The notes beneath the pieces were generated by a model. The model searched no databases. It was not told the DNA's origin and saw only the letters and a list, made by a program, of their open reading frames with translations. Source: Geoalkalibacter subterraneus (GTDB lineage: Bacteria > Desulfobacterota > Desulfuromonadia > Desulfuromonadales > Geoalkalibacteraceae). From it: a DNA stretch of 64,000 nucleotides. The stretch spans positions 1,054,001 through 1,118,000 of the forward strand of contig NZ_CP010311.1 in NCBI RefSeq assembly GCF_000827125.1. Direction: 5' to 3'. The stretch's first letter is position 1; each line of letters starts with the position of its first letter. Below are positions 18,788-29,660 of this stretch, piece by piece. The position numbers were made by a program, and so were the translations under genes.

Positions 18788-19543
18788 ATGATGCTTTCGC
18801 GGGGACATAGGTTCTGCTCACCTTTTCGCTCCTTGCTTGTCGCTCTGTGTCTGACAGGGCTTGTGTCGGGGTGTGCTGTAGCCCCTCGCGAAGAGCTTGG
18901 TGGGGCGCAGCGCATTGTCGCCCGGGCTTATTCTCTTGGAGCTGATCACCTGGCGACCGAGCACTATCAAGTGGCTTATGAGGCGCTGAAAAGGGGAGAG
19001 GCGCATCTCAATGCAGGTGAATATGAGCAGGCGCGTTCCGCTTTTGCCATTGCCGAACACTTCGCCCGCGTTGCGATTCAAGCAGCTCAGGAAGAGCAGG
19101 ATCGGTTGGAGAGGGAGTTTAAAGCGAAAGAAGAAGCAGCGGAGCGTCGTAGGCAACTTGAGGCTCGCCAGGAGGCCTCTCTCTCTCAGGATTCACCAAA
19201 ATCCGCAACCAGGCCCCGTCGTGCTCCTGAAGCCAAACCTGCGCCTGAGCCCCCGCCGGAACCGGAACCTGAAAAGGTTTCCCACTATGATGTGCAGGAA
19301 GGTGATACTCTCTGGCTGATTGCTAGCCGCCCGGAAGTCTACGGCGATCCCCTGCTGTGGCCCGTTCTGTATCGAGCAAATCGTGATCAGATCAAAGATC
19401 CCCGCCGCGTCTATGAAGGGCAGACTCTGGAGGTGCCGAGGAATATGACCGACGCTGACCTTGATGAGGCACGTGAGCAGGCACGCCAGTCTGAAATTTT
19501 CCCGATTGGGCAGCTTCTGCCGTTGCCCTCCTCCATTAAATAG
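18788..19543 (+). CDS. LysM-domain lipoprotein with helical DUF4398-like region
   Basis: A 251-residue predicted lipoprotein: a lipobox LVSGC near residue 29 gives an acylated cysteine. A helical region (about 40-125) rich in Ala, Glu and Arg resembles DUF4398, followed by a proline- and glutamate-rich linker (PEPPPEPEPE) and a C-terminal LysM domain (about 168-220, YDVQEGDTLWLIASRPEVYG). It should anchor in a membrane and bind peptidoglycan. A weak inverted repeat (CCTTCTGG / CCAGAAGG) just after the stop may terminate it. Confidence 0.8.
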   Translation: MMLSRGHRFCSPFRSLLVALCLTGLVSGCAVAPREELGGAQRIVARAYSLGADHLATEHYQVAYEALKRGEAHLNAGEYEQARSAFAIAEHFARVAIQAAQEEQDRLEREFKAKEEAAERRRQLEARQEASLSQDSPKSATRPRRAPEAKPAPEPPPEPEPEKVSHYDVQEGDTLWLIASRPEVYGDPLLWPVLYRANRDQIKDPRRVYEGQTLEVPRNMTDADLDEAREQARQSEIFPIGQLLPLPSSIK

Positions 19544-19968
19544 CCTTCTGGTTCCGCTCCCTCCTGTGCTTTGTGCTGAGAGGGGCGAAGGCCAGAAGGG
19601 GGCTTCCCTTTCTTCTTTTATCGCCCGCCACCAGTTAGATCCGTTTCTTGAAATTCAGGTGCTGCAGAGGTTTCGCATGCCTTTTTGCCGGCATGGATTT
19701 TCCTTGACAGTATATCGGGGTTTGTATACTGTATACACGTTTTGGTCCCGGAGGGTCGATTCGTTCACGCGGTGGAGAGAGGCCAGTCTCCTGCCTCGCG
19801 GCGAACCGGGTTGGTTCTTTTCCGGGCGCGAAGGTTCCCGCTTTGCAGGTGGTTAAGGTAACCGGTTTTTCGCCTGAATTTCAAAGGGGGCGCGGGTCGG
19901 TCGGCCCGCCGTCAAGCCTCTTGCGGTACTTGCAACATTGGCATACCAACCAAGGAGAGAGAGACGAC
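19544..19968. other. 425-bp intergenic region before icd
   Basis: It contains an inverted repeat CCTTCTGG (19544-19551) / CCAGAAGG (19592-19599), a possible terminator for the LysM gene, and the icd promoter/operator (19704-19736). A leader of about 230 nt follows, in which no gene is seen. Confidence 0.55.
19704..19736 (+). promoter_or_regulatory. icd promoter with overlapping TCA palindrome
   Basis: TTGACA (19704-19709), 15 bp, then TATACT inside the palindrome GTATACTGTATAC (19724-19736). The mdh promoter has the identical arrangement and the acnB promoter a near-identical one, so a shared repressor or activator is likely. Confidence 0.75.
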
Positions 19969-22191
19969 ATGGCATCAAAAATTATCTGGACAGAAATTGA
20001 CGAAGCGCCTGCGCTGGCAACTTATGCGCTGCTTCCCGTCCTCCGGGCCTTCACCAAAGGGACTGGAATTGAAGTTGAAACCCGTGACATCTCCCTGTCG
20101 GGACGCATTCTCGCCAACTTCCCTGACAAGCTCAAAGATGACCAGAAAATTCCCGATTATCTCGCCGAGTTGGGTGAATTGGTGAAGAAGCCTGAAGCCA
20201 ACATCATCAAACTGCCCAATATCAGCGCATCCACTCCTCAGCTGCAGGCAGCGCTCAAGGAGTTGCGGTCCAAAGGGTATGACCTCCCTCTCTACCCTGA
20301 AGAGCCCCAGAATGATGAGGAAAAAAAGCTGCAGGAACGTTTCGGCAAAGTTCTCGGCAGCGCCGTCAACCCGGTTCTGCGTGAAGGAAACTCCGATCGC
20401 CGGCCGGCCCCCGCGGTCAAGAAATTCGCTCAGAAAAATCCCCACAAAATGATGAAGCCGTGGCCTGAAGTTTCCCAGTGCCGTGTGGCTCACATGGACA
20501 AGGGTGATTTCTACGACAATGAAACATCCCTGACTCTCGATAAAGCGACCGAAGCCAAAATCGAATTTGTCGCCGATGACGGCAACGTGACCGTCATGAA
20601 AGAGAAACTGCCTCTGCAGGCAGGCGAGGTTCTCGACTCGACCCACATGGACGTTGCAGAACTGCAGAAATTCTATGCCAAGACCATGGATGAGGCCAAG
20701 CAGAAAGGCGTTCTGCTTTCTCTGCACCTGAAGGCCACCATGATGAAGGTGTCAGACCCTGTTCTCTTCGGACATTGCGTCAAGGTTTATTTCAAGGACG
20801 CGCTTGACAAGTATGCCGCTGAGCTCAAGGAAATCGGTGCCAGCCCCAATTACGGTCTGGCTGATATTCTGGAGAAGCTCGATCGTCTTCCGGCAGACAA
20901 AAAAGCCCAGATCGAGGCTGATATCAACGCCTGCTACAAGAAAGGTCCGGCTCTCGCCATGGTCGATTCCCGTCGTGGGATTACCAACCTTCATGTGCCC
21001 AACGACATCATTGTTGATGCTTCCATGCCTAACGTAGTGCGGGATGGTGGCAAGATGTGGAATACTGAAGATGAGCTGCAGGACACCATCGCCATGATCC
21101 CCGATCGCTGCTATGCGACCATGTATCAGGCCATGATCGAGGACTGCCAGAAAAACGGCCAGTTTGATCCCGCAACGATGGGCAGCGTCTCCAACGTTGG
21201 CCTGATGGCGCAGAAGGCAGAAGAGTACGGTTCTCACGATAAAACTTTTACCGCCCCGGCCAAAGGAACCTTCCGCATTGTCGATGCGTCAGGTGCAACG
21301 CTGCTTGAGCAGAAGGTTGAGCCCGGTGACGTTTTTCGCGCCTGCCAGGCCAAAGATATCCCCATCAAAGACTGGGTGCGTCTGGCTGTTGAGCGTGCTC
21401 GCGAGTCCGGTACTCCGGCCATTTTCTGGCTCGACGATAACCGTGCCCACGACCGTGAAATGATCAGGAAGGTCAACACCTATCTTAAAGATCATGACAC
21501 CAGCGGGCTTGATATCCGCATCATGAAGCCGGTCGATGCCATGAAGTTCAGCTGCGAACGTTCGCGCAAAGGTCTCGACACGATCTCGGTAACCGGAAAC
21601 GTTCTTCGTGATTATCTGACTGACCTGTTCCCCATTCTTGAACTGGGGACCAGCGCTCGCATGCTTTCCATTGTTCCTCTCCTGGCCGGCGGTGGACTGT
21701 TTGAAACTGGTGCAGGAGGGTCGGCTCCCAAACATGTACAGCAGTTCCTCAAAGAGGGGCATCTCCGCTGGGATTCTCTGGGGGAATATTGCGCATTGGT
21801 TCCCTCCCTTGAGATGATCGCCGCCAAATATCAGAGTGCCAAAGCCAAGGTGCTGGCCGAGACTCTCGATGTGGCAGTTGGGCAGTATCTCGAAAACAAT
21901 CGCCTGCCTTCCCGTAAGGTGAAAGAGATTGATAATCGTGGCTGTACCTTCTATCTCACTATGTACTGGGCGCGCGCTTTGGCCGACCAGGACAAGGATG
22001 CTGAGCTTAAGGAACGTTTCACTAAGGTTGCTCAGCAGTTAGAGGATAATGAAGCCAAGATCGCCGAAGAGCTTCTTGCTGCCCAGGGTCAACCTGTGGA
22101 TGTGGGCGGTTACTTCCGTCCCGATCCGGTTCTGGCTGCCAAGGCAATGCGCCCCAGCCCGACACTGAACAGCATCATAGATGCAATGTAA
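19969..22191 (+). CDS. icd: Isocitrate dehydrogenase, NADP-dependent, monomeric type
   Basis: A 740-residue monomeric isocitrate dehydrogenase that converts isocitrate to 2-oxoglutarate and CO2, making NADPH. Length and sequence ([17 protein letters not shown] at the start; [13 protein letters not shown] near 81; [31 protein letters not shown] near 560-590) are those of the monomeric family, not the 400-residue dimer. The ATG at 19969 follows AAGGAGAG; the frame runs 42 codons further upstream without conservation. It starts the TCA block icd-mdh-korDABC-acnB and is closed by a strong terminator, so it is probably transcribed alone but co-regulated with mdh and acnB. Confidence 0.97.
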   Translation: MASKIIWTEIDEAPALATYALLPVLRAFTKGTGIEVETRDISLSGRILANFPDKLKDDQKIPDYLAELGELVKKPEANIIKLPNISASTPQLQAALKELRSKGYDLPLYPEEPQNDEEKKLQERFGKVLGSAVNPVLREGNSDRRPAPAVKKFAQKNPHKMMKPWPEVSQCRVAHMDKGDFYDNETSLTLDKATEAKIEFVADDGNVTVMKEKLPLQAGEVLDSTHMDVAELQKFYAKTMDEAKQKGVLLSLHLKATMMKVSDPVLFGHCVKVYFKDALDKYAAELKEIGASPNYGLADILEKLDRLPADKKAQIEADINACYKKGPALAMVDSRRGITNLHVPNDIIVDASMPNVVRDGGKMWNTEDELQDTIAMIPDRCYATMYQAMIEDCQKNGQFDPATMGSVSNVGLMAQKAEEYGSHDKTFTAPAKGTFRIVDASGATLLEQKVEPGDVFRACQAKDIPIKDWVRLAVERARESGTPAIFWLDDNRAHDREMIRKVNTYLKDHDTSGLDIRIMKPVDAMKFSCERSRKGLDTISVTGNVLRDYLTDLFPILELGTSARMLSIVPLLAGGGLFETGAGGSAPKHVQQFLKEGHLRWDSLGEYCALVPSLEMIAAKYQSAKAKVLAETLDVAVGQYLENNRLPSRKVKEIDNRGCTFYLTMYWARALADQDKDAELKERFTKVAQQLEDNEAKIAEELLAAQGQPVDVGGYFRPDPVLAAKAMRPSPTLNSIIDAM

Positions 22192-22206
22192 AAAATGCGA
22201 AGGTAC

Positions 22207-22236
22207 AAAAAACCCGCCCCTTGGCGGGTTTTTTGT
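22207..22236 (+). terminator. Rho-independent terminator after icd
   Basis: AAAAAACCCGCC pairs with GGCGGGTTTTTT around a CCTT loop; the symmetric A/T tails could also stop transcription from the other side. Confidence 0.92.
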
Positions 22237-22318
22237 TTTCCTCCTGCTATATTTTTCAGGTTGGTAAAAGAGTGTTTTGCCCAAATTTTTAAGTAAAATC
22301 TGCGACAAAGCAAAGTTC

Positions 22319-22351
22319 TTGACAGAGAAATGCTTTCTGTATACTGTATAC
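22319..22351 (+). promoter_or_regulatory. mdh promoter with overlapping TCA palindrome
   Basis: TTGACA (22319-22324), 15 bp, TATACT (22340-22345) within GTATACTGTATAC (22339-22351): the same boxes and spacing as in the icd promoter, although the 15-bp spacers differ in sequence. Confidence 0.75.
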
Positions 22352-22434
22352 GCAGTGTGCGGTCCAGCTTCCTGAGTGGAAACGTTGTTATATCCATGCC
22401 TTCCATTTGGAGGAGGGCGTAATTTCACGTGTAA

Positions 22435-23403
<969 letters not shown>

Positions 23404-23750
23404 GCTTTTTTGATACCTATCCAATGTCATGACCATTAAAGGGCAATGGCAACATTGCCCTTATTTTCTTTTTTTTAAGCATTGGGGAAATACACCTTTC
23501 AAGGAAGGCCCCCCCGGATTGATATTCCCGGATTTTTGCCGATTTCCTATCTCCTTCGTAGCCATTTTGATTTCTGGCTATTGAGATTTCCTTATATTCG
23601 GCATGATTTTGCGAGTCTTCCGAAAATAAAATTGGATATTGGTATTCGTATACAAAAAAATCTGGCTTGAATGAACTGCTTGTGGTAACATTCCGCCGTT
23701 TTGAGAAAACCTAATTCGGACGGTTATCACAAAAAAGGAGACGACAGGTA
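23404..23750. other. 347-bp intergenic region between mdh and korD
   Basis: It contains the mdh terminator (23439-23477). Further on, a degenerate version of the TCA palindrome, GTATTCGTATAC, lies at 23642-23653. No clean -35/-10 pair could be assigned for the kor operon. Confidence 0.5.
23439..23477 (+). terminator. Rho-independent terminator after mdh
   Basis: A perfect 10-bp stem AAGGGCAATG / CATTGCCCTT with a GCAA loop, then a T-rich tail. Confidence 0.92.
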
Positions 23751-23948
23751 ATGAGCGCCAAAGGAAAAGTGGAAATCATTGAGAGGTACTGCAAGGGGTG
23801 CAATATCTGCGTAGAGTTCTGCCCCACCCAGGTCCTCGAAATGGATCTTTTTACGGTCAAAGCGGCCAAGCCTGAAGCTTGCATCGCTTGTATGCAGTGC
23901 GAATTGCGCTGCCCTGATTTTGCCATCAAGGTCGAGAAAATCGCCTAA
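23751..23948 (+). CDS. korD: 2-oxoglutarate:ferredoxin oxidoreductase, ferredoxin-like delta subunit
   Basis: A 65-residue protein with two [4Fe-4S] cluster motifs, CKGCNICVEFCP (about 12-23) and CIACMQCELRCP (about 44-55). It heads a tightly packed four-gene operon and should carry electrons from the thiamine-diphosphate core to ferredoxin. An AAGGAG box precedes the ATG. The order D-A-B-C is as I recall it from Geobacter genomes. Confidence 0.93.
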   Translation: MSAKGKVEIIERYCKGCNICVEFCPTQVLEMDLFTVKAAKPEACIACMQCELRCPDFAIKVEKIA

Positions 23949-23971
23949 ACCGTTATAGGAGGAAGGATAAC

Positions 23972-25105
23972 GTGGCTAAGAAAGTTGCTCTTCTCCAGGG
24001 GAACGAAGCGTGTGCGCACGGTGCAGTTTATGCCGGCGCTAAATTTTTCGCTGGTTACCCCATCACGCCCTCCACGGAAGTTGCGGAAGTTCTGTCCGTT
24101 GAACTGCCCAAAGTTGGAGGGAAATTCATTCAGATGGAAGACGAAATCGGCGCCATGGCGGCAGTGATTGGTGCTTCCCTGACGGGTGCCAAGGCTATTA
24201 CTGCGACATCGGGCCCCGGCGTCTCCCTTAAGCAGGAATTGATCGGCTATGCCTGCATTGCCGAAACGCCCTGCGTTATTATTAATGTTATGCGCGGCGG
24301 TCCTTCGACCGGTATGCCGACCGGGCCCGGCCAATCCGACGTCATGCAGGCCCGTTGGGGCACCCACGGCGACCACGCTGCGATTGCGGTTGTTCCCGCT
24401 TCCTGCCAGGAGATTTACAGCGAAACGGTTCGTGCCTTCAACCTGGCCGAAAAATACCGGATGCCTGTTCAGGTCCTTTACGATGAGATTGTCGGCCACA
24501 TGCGCGAGCGGGTTGAATTCCCCGAGCCGGGTGAGCTTGAAGTCATCGATCGTCAGGCTCCTGACGTTTCTCCTGAGGATTACAAGCCCTATGACGCGAC
24601 CAAGGGGCAGGTTCCTCCCCTGGCAGCTTTCGGGTCGGGATACAAATTCCATGTAACGGGCCTCAACAAGGCTGCTGACGGCTTCCCTACCACCAAGGCC
24701 GAGCTGGTTGATGCCGAGGAGCGTCGCCAGGTCGACAAGGTCATGGACAACGCCGCGGATATTGAGAAAAACGAAGAGTATATGACCGAAGACGCAGAAG
24801 TGATTCTGTGGGCTTATGGCTCTACTTCCCGTTCCGCCCGTTACGCTGTCAACGAACTGCGCAGCCAGGGTGTCAAGGCCGGCCTTTTCCGTCCTATCAC
24901 CCTGTGGCCTTTCCCGGAAAAACGCACACTTGAATTGGCCGAGCAGGTTAAGGCGATTGTGGTCCCCGAAATGAACCTTGGCCAGATGATTTATGAGGTT
25001 GAGCGGGTATCCCAAGGCAAATGTAAAATTGCCGGCGTTCACCGGGTTGACGGTGAGCCGCTCAATCCCGGCGAGATTATGGCCAAGGTGAAGGAGGTTC
25101 TTTAA
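23972..25105 (+). CDS. korA: 2-oxoglutarate:ferredoxin oxidoreductase, alpha subunit
   Basis: A 377-residue alpha subunit of a 2-oxoacid:ferredoxin oxidoreductase. It contains the pyrimidine-binding GYPITPSTEVAEVL segment (about 29-42), the MEDEIGAMAAVIGASLTGAKA stretch and a C-terminal transketolase-like domain (from about 265). With KorB it oxidises 2-oxoglutarate to succinyl-CoA and CO2, reducing ferredoxin instead of NAD. It starts with GTG after AGGAGGAAGG. Specificity for 2-oxoglutarate rather than pyruvate is inferred from the separate small subunits and the TCA context. Confidence 0.93.
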   Translation: MAKKVALLQGNEACAHGAVYAGAKFFAGYPITPSTEVAEVLSVELPKVGGKFIQMEDEIGAMAAVIGASLTGAKAITATSGPGVSLKQELIGYACIAETPCVIINVMRGGPSTGMPTGPGQSDVMQARWGTHGDHAAIAVVPASCQEIYSETVRAFNLAEKYRMPVQVLYDEIVGHMRERVEFPEPGELEVIDRQAPDVSPEDYKPYDATKGQVPPLAAFGSGYKFHVTGLNKAADGFPTTKAELVDAEERRQVDKVMDNAADIEKNEEYMTEDAEVILWAYGSTSRSARYAVNELRSQGVKAGLFRPITLWPFPEKRTLELAEQVKAIVVPEMNLGQMIYEVERVSQGKCKIAGVHRVDGEPLNPGEIMAKVKEVL

Positions 25106-25107
25106 AA

Positions 25108-25929
25108 ATGGCTTACGATTACGAAAAATCCATCCGGCCGGGTAAACTGCCTCATATCTGGTGCCCCGGCTGCGGTCACGGTATTGTCATGAAAGGCTTG
25201 ATCCGGGCCATGGATACCTGCAATCTCGACCGGAAGATGACTTCCATCGTCTCAGGTATCGGCTGCGCCAGCCGTCTGCCCGGTTATCTCGATGCCTGTA
25301 CTCTGCATACTGCCCATGGTCGTGCAGCTGCCTTCGCTACCGGAGTTAAGATGGCAAATCCCGAGATGACTGTGATCTGCTGCGGCGGTGATGGCGACGG
25401 TACGGCCATAGGAGGCAATCATTTCATCCATGCCTGCCGTCGCAATATCGACATGACCTATGTCATCATGAACAACTATATCTACGGCATGACCGGTGGT
25501 CAGTTCTCCCCCTGCACCCCTACGGGGCACCTGGCATCCACTACACCCTATGGCAATCCCGACCCTGTGTTTGATATTAGTAAACTGGCCATTGGCGCCG
25601 GTGCAACCTATGTGGCTCGCACCACTGCATTTCATGCAACCCAGATTGACAAGCTGATTGCGGAGGGGATCAAGCATAAGGGAATGGCAATCATCGAAGT
25701 GCTTGATGACTGCCCCACGACCTATGGCCGCCGCAACAAGTTTCGCTCCGTCGTCGATATGATGAAGCGTCTCAAGGATATGGCGGTACCGGTCCAGGCC
25801 GCTTCGAAAATGACGGCTGAACAGCTCGAAGGTAAAATTCTGACGGGTGTTCTGTATAAGGAAGACAAGCCGGAATACTGCGAGCAGTACCAGAACGTCA
25901 TTGAGCGTGCCCAGGGCAAAGCGTCCTGA
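25108..25929 (+). CDS. korB: 2-oxoglutarate:ferredoxin oxidoreductase, beta subunit
   Basis: A 273-residue thiamine-diphosphate-binding subunit. The ThDP/Mg motif GGDGDGTAIGGNHF lies at about 91-104, and cysteines in WCPGCGHG (about 15-22) and elsewhere are of the kind that ligate a [4Fe-4S] cluster in this family. It starts 2 bp after korA, with its AAGGAGG box inside the korA 3' end, so translation is probably coupled. Confidence 0.94.
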   Translation: MAYDYEKSIRPGKLPHIWCPGCGHGIVMKGLIRAMDTCNLDRKMTSIVSGIGCASRLPGYLDACTLHTAHGRAAAFATGVKMANPEMTVICCGGDGDGTAIGGNHFIHACRRNIDMTYVIMNNYIYGMTGGQFSPCTPTGHLASTTPYGNPDPVFDISKLAIGAGATYVARTTAFHATQIDKLIAEGIKHKGMAIIEVLDDCPTTYGRRNKFRSVVDMMKRLKDMAVPVQAASKMTAEQLEGKILTGVLYKEDKPEYCEQYQNVIERAQGKAS

Positions 25930-25954
25930 TCGCCTGCAAAAGGAGAATTGAAAC

Positions 25955-26503
25955 ATGGCAGAACGTTATGAAATTCGGTTTTCCGGCGCCGGTGGTCAAG
26001 GTCTGATCACGGCCGGAATCATCCTGGCGGAAGCCGCCAGTATCGTTGAGGGAAAGTCCGCCGTTCAGTCTCAGAGCTACGGCCCTGAGGCCCGTGGTGG
26101 CGCCTCTAAATCGGAAGTTATCATTTCCGATGGACCCATTGATTATCCCAAGGCGACCGTTGTCGACGCCTGTCTGGCCATGACCCAGGAAGCCGCCGAC
26201 AAGTACGCCAACGGCATTAAACCCGGCGGTTTGCTGCTTCTCGACTCCGACTTCGTGAAGAATGAGCCCAAAGGGGATTTCAAGATTGTCAAAATGCCCA
26301 TCATGCGCACGGCCAAGGAAGACATCGGCCGGGAGATCGTCGCCAACGTGGTGGCCCTCGGCGCTATGATTGCCTTGACCGATGTCGTTGCCCGTGAATC
26401 AGGGGAGAAAGCAGTTCTGGCAAAAGTGCCCGAAGCCTTTCTTGAACTGAACAAAAAAGCTTACAATCTTGGCTTTGAAAAGGTTAAAGCGCTCATCAAC
26501 TGA
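25955..26503 (+). CDS. korC: 2-oxoglutarate:ferredoxin oxidoreductase, gamma subunit
   Basis: A 182-residue gamma subunit (pyruvate/ketoisovalerate oxidoreductase gamma domain). It opens with the characteristic FSGAGGQGLITAGIILAEAA and QSYGPEARGG motifs involved in coenzyme A binding. It completes the heterotetrameric enzyme and ends the operon; a terminator follows 30 bp after the stop. Confidence 0.94.
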   Translation: MAERYEIRFSGAGGQGLITAGIILAEAASIVEGKSAVQSQSYGPEARGGASKSEVIISDGPIDYPKATVVDACLAMTQEAADKYANGIKPGGLLLLDSDFVKNEPKGDFKIVKMPIMRTAKEDIGREIVANVVALGAMIALTDVVARESGEKAVLAKVPEAFLELNKKAYNLGFEKVKALIN

Positions 26504-26745
26504 TCCGATTCCATCTGTTTATTCTTACTGCATAAGCCCGGAGGTGTTTGCTTCCGGGCTTTTTTTGGGTTTTTGCTCTCCGCAGGCTTTTGGCTCCGAT
26601 CAGAATTTACACCACATTTATGGACATTTCTCCGCAAAGGTTTGCTTTTTAATTTCCCGTGCTGGCGCAGGGCATTGACGATTTCCCCGAACAGATGTGA
26701 AAAGGCTGCGCTGGATAGTCCTGCTAACATGACGATTTCAAACAT
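26461..26745 (-). CDS. Possible 94-residue basic protein antisense to the kor 3' end
   Basis: An ATG at 26745 on the minus strand is preceded by GGGAGG with a 5-nt spacer, a better site than most annotated genes here. The product would have a hydrophobic N-terminus (MFEIVMLAGLSSAAF) and a lysine-rich tail, but no recognised family. The frame runs back through the kor terminator and overlaps korC by 43 bp, which argues against it. If real, the gene may be shorter or only its 5' part conserved. Confidence 0.25.
   Translation of the reverse strand: MFEIVMLAGLSSAAFSHLFGEIVNALRQHGKLKSKPLRRNVHKCGVNSDRSQKPAESKNPKKARKQTPPGLCSKNKQMESDQLMSALTFSKPRL
26534..26567 (+). terminator. Rho-independent terminator after korDABC
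   Basis: AAGCCCGGA pairs with TCCGGGCTT and is followed by a run of seven T. Confidence 0.9.
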
Positions 26746-26857
26746 GAATGCCTCCCTGATGAACTTGGCGACATTATGTTCTACGTCTGTGACAGAATAT
26801 GACAGGGAAGGAACCCCGCCTTGAAATAATAATAAAACTTCCGGTTTGGGTGGAACA

Positions 26858-26891
26858 TTGACAAAGACCATGTGAATCGTATACAGTATGC
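26858..26891 (+). promoter_or_regulatory. acnB promoter with overlapping TCA palindrome
   Basis: TTGACA (26858-26863), 16 bp, then TATACA within GTATACAGTATGC (26879-26891). This is the reverse-complement form of the icd/mdh palindrome with one mismatch, placed the same way relative to the -35 box. Confidence 0.7.
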
Positions 26892-27038
26892 AGGATTTTT
26901 GGTGTCTGATGCCTTGATTCGCCAGTCTTTTTTCTGGTTTCGTTTTTGTAATACAGCTATCGGACACCGGGAAAATAACGCTGGAAAAAAAGCAATTCGC
27001 TGACTTTTTCAGCCAGCAAATTTCCTAGGAGGAAAGTG

Positions 27039-29573
27039 ATGATCGATGCTTATCTACGTCATGAAGCCGAGAGGAACGCCCAAGGCATTCCTGCTCTGCC
27101 CCTGAATCCCGAGCAGACTGCTGAACTGTGCAAACTTCTTCAGTCTCCGCCTTCCGGCAAGGAAGATTTTCTGCTCAATCTTTTCAAGAACCGCATCTCC
27201 CCCGGCGTTGATCCCGCCGCTGAGGTTAAGGCGAACTTTCTTGGCGACATCATTGCCGGAAAAGCCTCATCCCCGTTGATCTCCAAAATTGATGCCGTTG
27301 AAATTCTCGGCACCATGATGGGCGGCTACAATGTTCAGTATCTTGTCGATGCCCTTAAAGATTCCGAGTTGGCTGATTCCGCGGCTGGAGCCCTGTCCAA
27401 AATGACTCTGGTGTATGATGCCGTTGATGATGTGGCTGCTCTTGCCAAGGACAATGCTGCCGCTAAAAAAGTTCTGCAGTCCTGGGCGGATGCTGAATGG
27501 TTTAAAGCCAAGCCCGAACTCCCGGAAAAAATTACCGTTAAAGTTTTCAAGGTTGAAGGCGAAATCAACACGGATGACTTCTCCCCGGCAGGCGACGCAT
27601 GGAGCCGCCCGGATATCCCCCTGCATGCACTGGCCATGGGAAAAACCCGCTTCCCCGGCGGCTTGGAAACAATCGCCAAGTTCCGTGAGGAAGGTCACCA
27701 GGTCGCCTTTGTCGGCGATGTGGTGGGAACCGGCTCCTCCCGCAAGTCCGCCTGCAACAGTGTGCTCTGGCATATCGGTGACGATATCCCCTTTGTTCCC
27801 AACAAGCGTCGTGGTGGCGTGATTGTCGGCAGCGTTATCGCTCCGATCTTCTTCAACACTGCCGAAGACTCAGGGGCGCTTCCTCTGATGATGGATGTCT
27901 CTGAGATGAACACGGGCGATGTGATCACCATCGATACCAAAAAGGGCGAGGTGACCAATGAAAAGGGTGACGTGATCGCCTCTTTCAAAATCAAGCCCAA
28001 CACGCTGCCCGATGAATATCGTGCCGGCGGCCGTATCCCGCTGATCATTGGACGCTCTTTGACCAACAAGGCCCGCAAGCACCTTGGCCTGGATGAGACC
28101 GATGTGTTTGCCAAGCCGATCAACCCGACACCGAAATCCGACCAGGGCTATACCCAGGCACAGAAGATTGTCGGCCAGGCCTGCGGACTTCCCGGCGTTC
28201 TGCCCGGGACGGCCTGCGAGCCTCGTATGGCTACAGTCGGTTCCCAGGACACCACCGGTCCCATGACGGCAGATGAACTCAAGGAACTGGCTTGCCTTAA
28301 GTTCCAATCACCGATGTTCATGCAGTCCTTCTGTCACACCGCGGCGTATCCCAAGCCGGCCGACGTAAAGATGCACAAGACGCTACCTGATTTCATCGCG
28401 GAGCGTGCAGGTGTTGCCTTGCGTCCCGGGGACGGCGTTATCCACAGCTGGCTCAATCGTCTGCTGCTGCCCGATACGGTCGGGACGGGTGGTGACTCTC
28501 ACACCCGCTTCCCGATCGGTATCTCTTTCCCCGCCGGGTCCGGTCTGGTGGCCTTTGCGGGTGCTCTGGGTTTCATGCCTCTGGACATGCCTGAATCGGT
28601 GCTGGTCCGCTTCAAAGGCAAGCTCAACCCCGGCATCACTCTGCGCGACGTTGTCAACGCTATCCCCTACTGGGCCATCAAGCAGGGTCTGCTGACGGTT
28701 CCCAAGAAGAACAAGAAAAATATTTTCAACGGTCGCATCCTTGAGATGGAAGGGTTGCCCGATCTGTCCGTCGAACAGGCTTTCGAGCTCACCGATGCTG
28801 CGGCAGAACGCTCTGCGGCTGCTGGTTGCATTCAGCTCTCCGAAGAGTCCGTTGCGACGTATCTGCGCTCCAATGTCGCGTTGATGGAGAAGATGATCGA
28901 GGAAGGTTATCGTGACCCCGATACGCTGCGCGGTCGCATCAACGACGTCAAGGAATGGCTTAAGAATCCCAAACTGATTCGTGCCGATAAAAACGCTGAA
29001 TACACCGAAATTATCGAGATCGACCTGGCGGAAATCACCGAACCGATCCTGGCCTGCCCCAATGACCCGGACGATGTCAAACTGTTGTCCGAGGTTGCCG
29101 GTACACCGATTCAGGATGTGTTCCTGGGCTCCTGCATGACCAATATCGGGCATTTCCGGGCAGCTGCCGAAATCTGGCGCGGTCAGAAATTCAATCCCGA
29201 GGTACGGACCTGGATCTGTCCGCCGACCCGCATGGATCAGGCAAAACTCAAGGAAGAAGCGCTCTTCTCCGTCTTCAGTGCAGTCGGGGCGCGCATTGAA
29301 ATTCCCGGATGCTCACTGTGTATGGGAAATCAGGCCCGCGTGCCTGATGGCGTCAATATGTTCTCCACGTCGACACGTAATTTCGACGACCGTATCGGCA
29401 ACGGCGCCAAGGTTTATCTCGGCTCTGCCGAACTCGGCGCGGTTATTTCCAATATCAGCAAAATCCCGACCGTTGATGAATATATGGCGGTCTACAAGGA
29501 AAAGATCGCTCCGAAAGAGAAAGAGATTTATCAGTACCTGCAGTTTGATGAGATGGAAGGGTATAAGAAGTAA
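27039..29573 (+). CDS. acnB: Aconitate hydratase B
   Basis: An 844-residue aconitase of the AcnB type, isomerising citrate to isocitrate. It has the N-terminal HEAT-like domain specific to AcnB (about 1-160), the swivelling domain next (NTDDFSPAGDAWSRPDIPLHA near 177), and the catalytic domains after it. The cluster-binding cysteines are visible in LGSCMTN (near 695) and PGCSLCMGNQ (near 757). AGGAGG lies 6 nt before ATG 27039; a GTG one codon earlier is too close to it. The promoter carries the palindrome shared with icd and mdh. Confidence 0.96.
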   Translation: MIDAYLRHEAERNAQGIPALPLNPEQTAELCKLLQSPPSGKEDFLLNLFKNRISPGVDPAAEVKANFLGDIIAGKASSPLISKIDAVEILGTMMGGYNVQYLVDALKDSELADSAAGALSKMTLVYDAVDDVAALAKDNAAAKKVLQSWADAEWFKAKPELPEKITVKVFKVEGEINTDDFSPAGDAWSRPDIPLHALAMGKTRFPGGLETIAKFREEGHQVAFVGDVVGTGSSRKSACNSVLWHIGDDIPFVPNKRRGGVIVGSVIAPIFFNTAEDSGALPLMMDVSEMNTGDVITIDTKKGEVTNEKGDVIASFKIKPNTLPDEYRAGGRIPLIIGRSLTNKARKHLGLDETDVFAKPINPTPKSDQGYTQAQKIVGQACGLPGVLPGTACEPRMATVGSQDTTGPMTADELKELACLKFQSPMFMQSFCHTAAYPKPADVKMHKTLPDFIAERAGVALRPGDGVIHSWLNRLLLPDTVGTGGDSHTRFPIGISFPAGSGLVAFAGALGFMPLDMPESVLVRFKGKLNPGITLRDVVNAIPYWAIKQGLLTVPKKNKKNIFNGRILEMEGLPDLSVEQAFELTDAAAERSAAAGCIQLSEESVATYLRSNVALMEKMIEEGYRDPDTLRGRINDVKEWLKNPKLIRADKNAEYTEIIEIDLAEITEPILACPNDPDDVKLLSEVAGTPIQDVFLGSCMTNIGHFRAAAEIWRGQKFNPEVRTWICPPTRMDQAKLKEEALFSVFSAVGARIEIPGCSLCMGNQARVPDGVNMFSTSTRNFDDRIGNGAKVYLGSAELGAVISNISKIPTVDEYMAVYKEKIAPKEKEIYQYLQFDEMEGYKK

Positions 29574-29598
29574 TCCAGCCCAGTCTCACTGGTTATCT

Positions 29599-29636
29599 TA
29601 AAAAAAGCCCTTGTCGCTACCGGCAGGGGCTTTCGT
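29599..29636 (+). terminator. Probable terminator after acnB
   Basis: AAAGCCCTTG and CAGGGGCTTT form a stem with one mismatch, followed by a T-rich stretch. Confidence 0.65.
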
Positions 29637-29660
29637 CTTTTGAAGGGATAACCCCCTCAG

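Larger units (their letters stand above)
26504..27038. other. 535-bp intergenic region between korC and acnB
   Basis: It contains the kor terminator (26534-26567) and the acnB promoter/operator (26858-26891). Between them lies only the doubtful minus-strand ORF noted separately. Confidence 0.55.
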
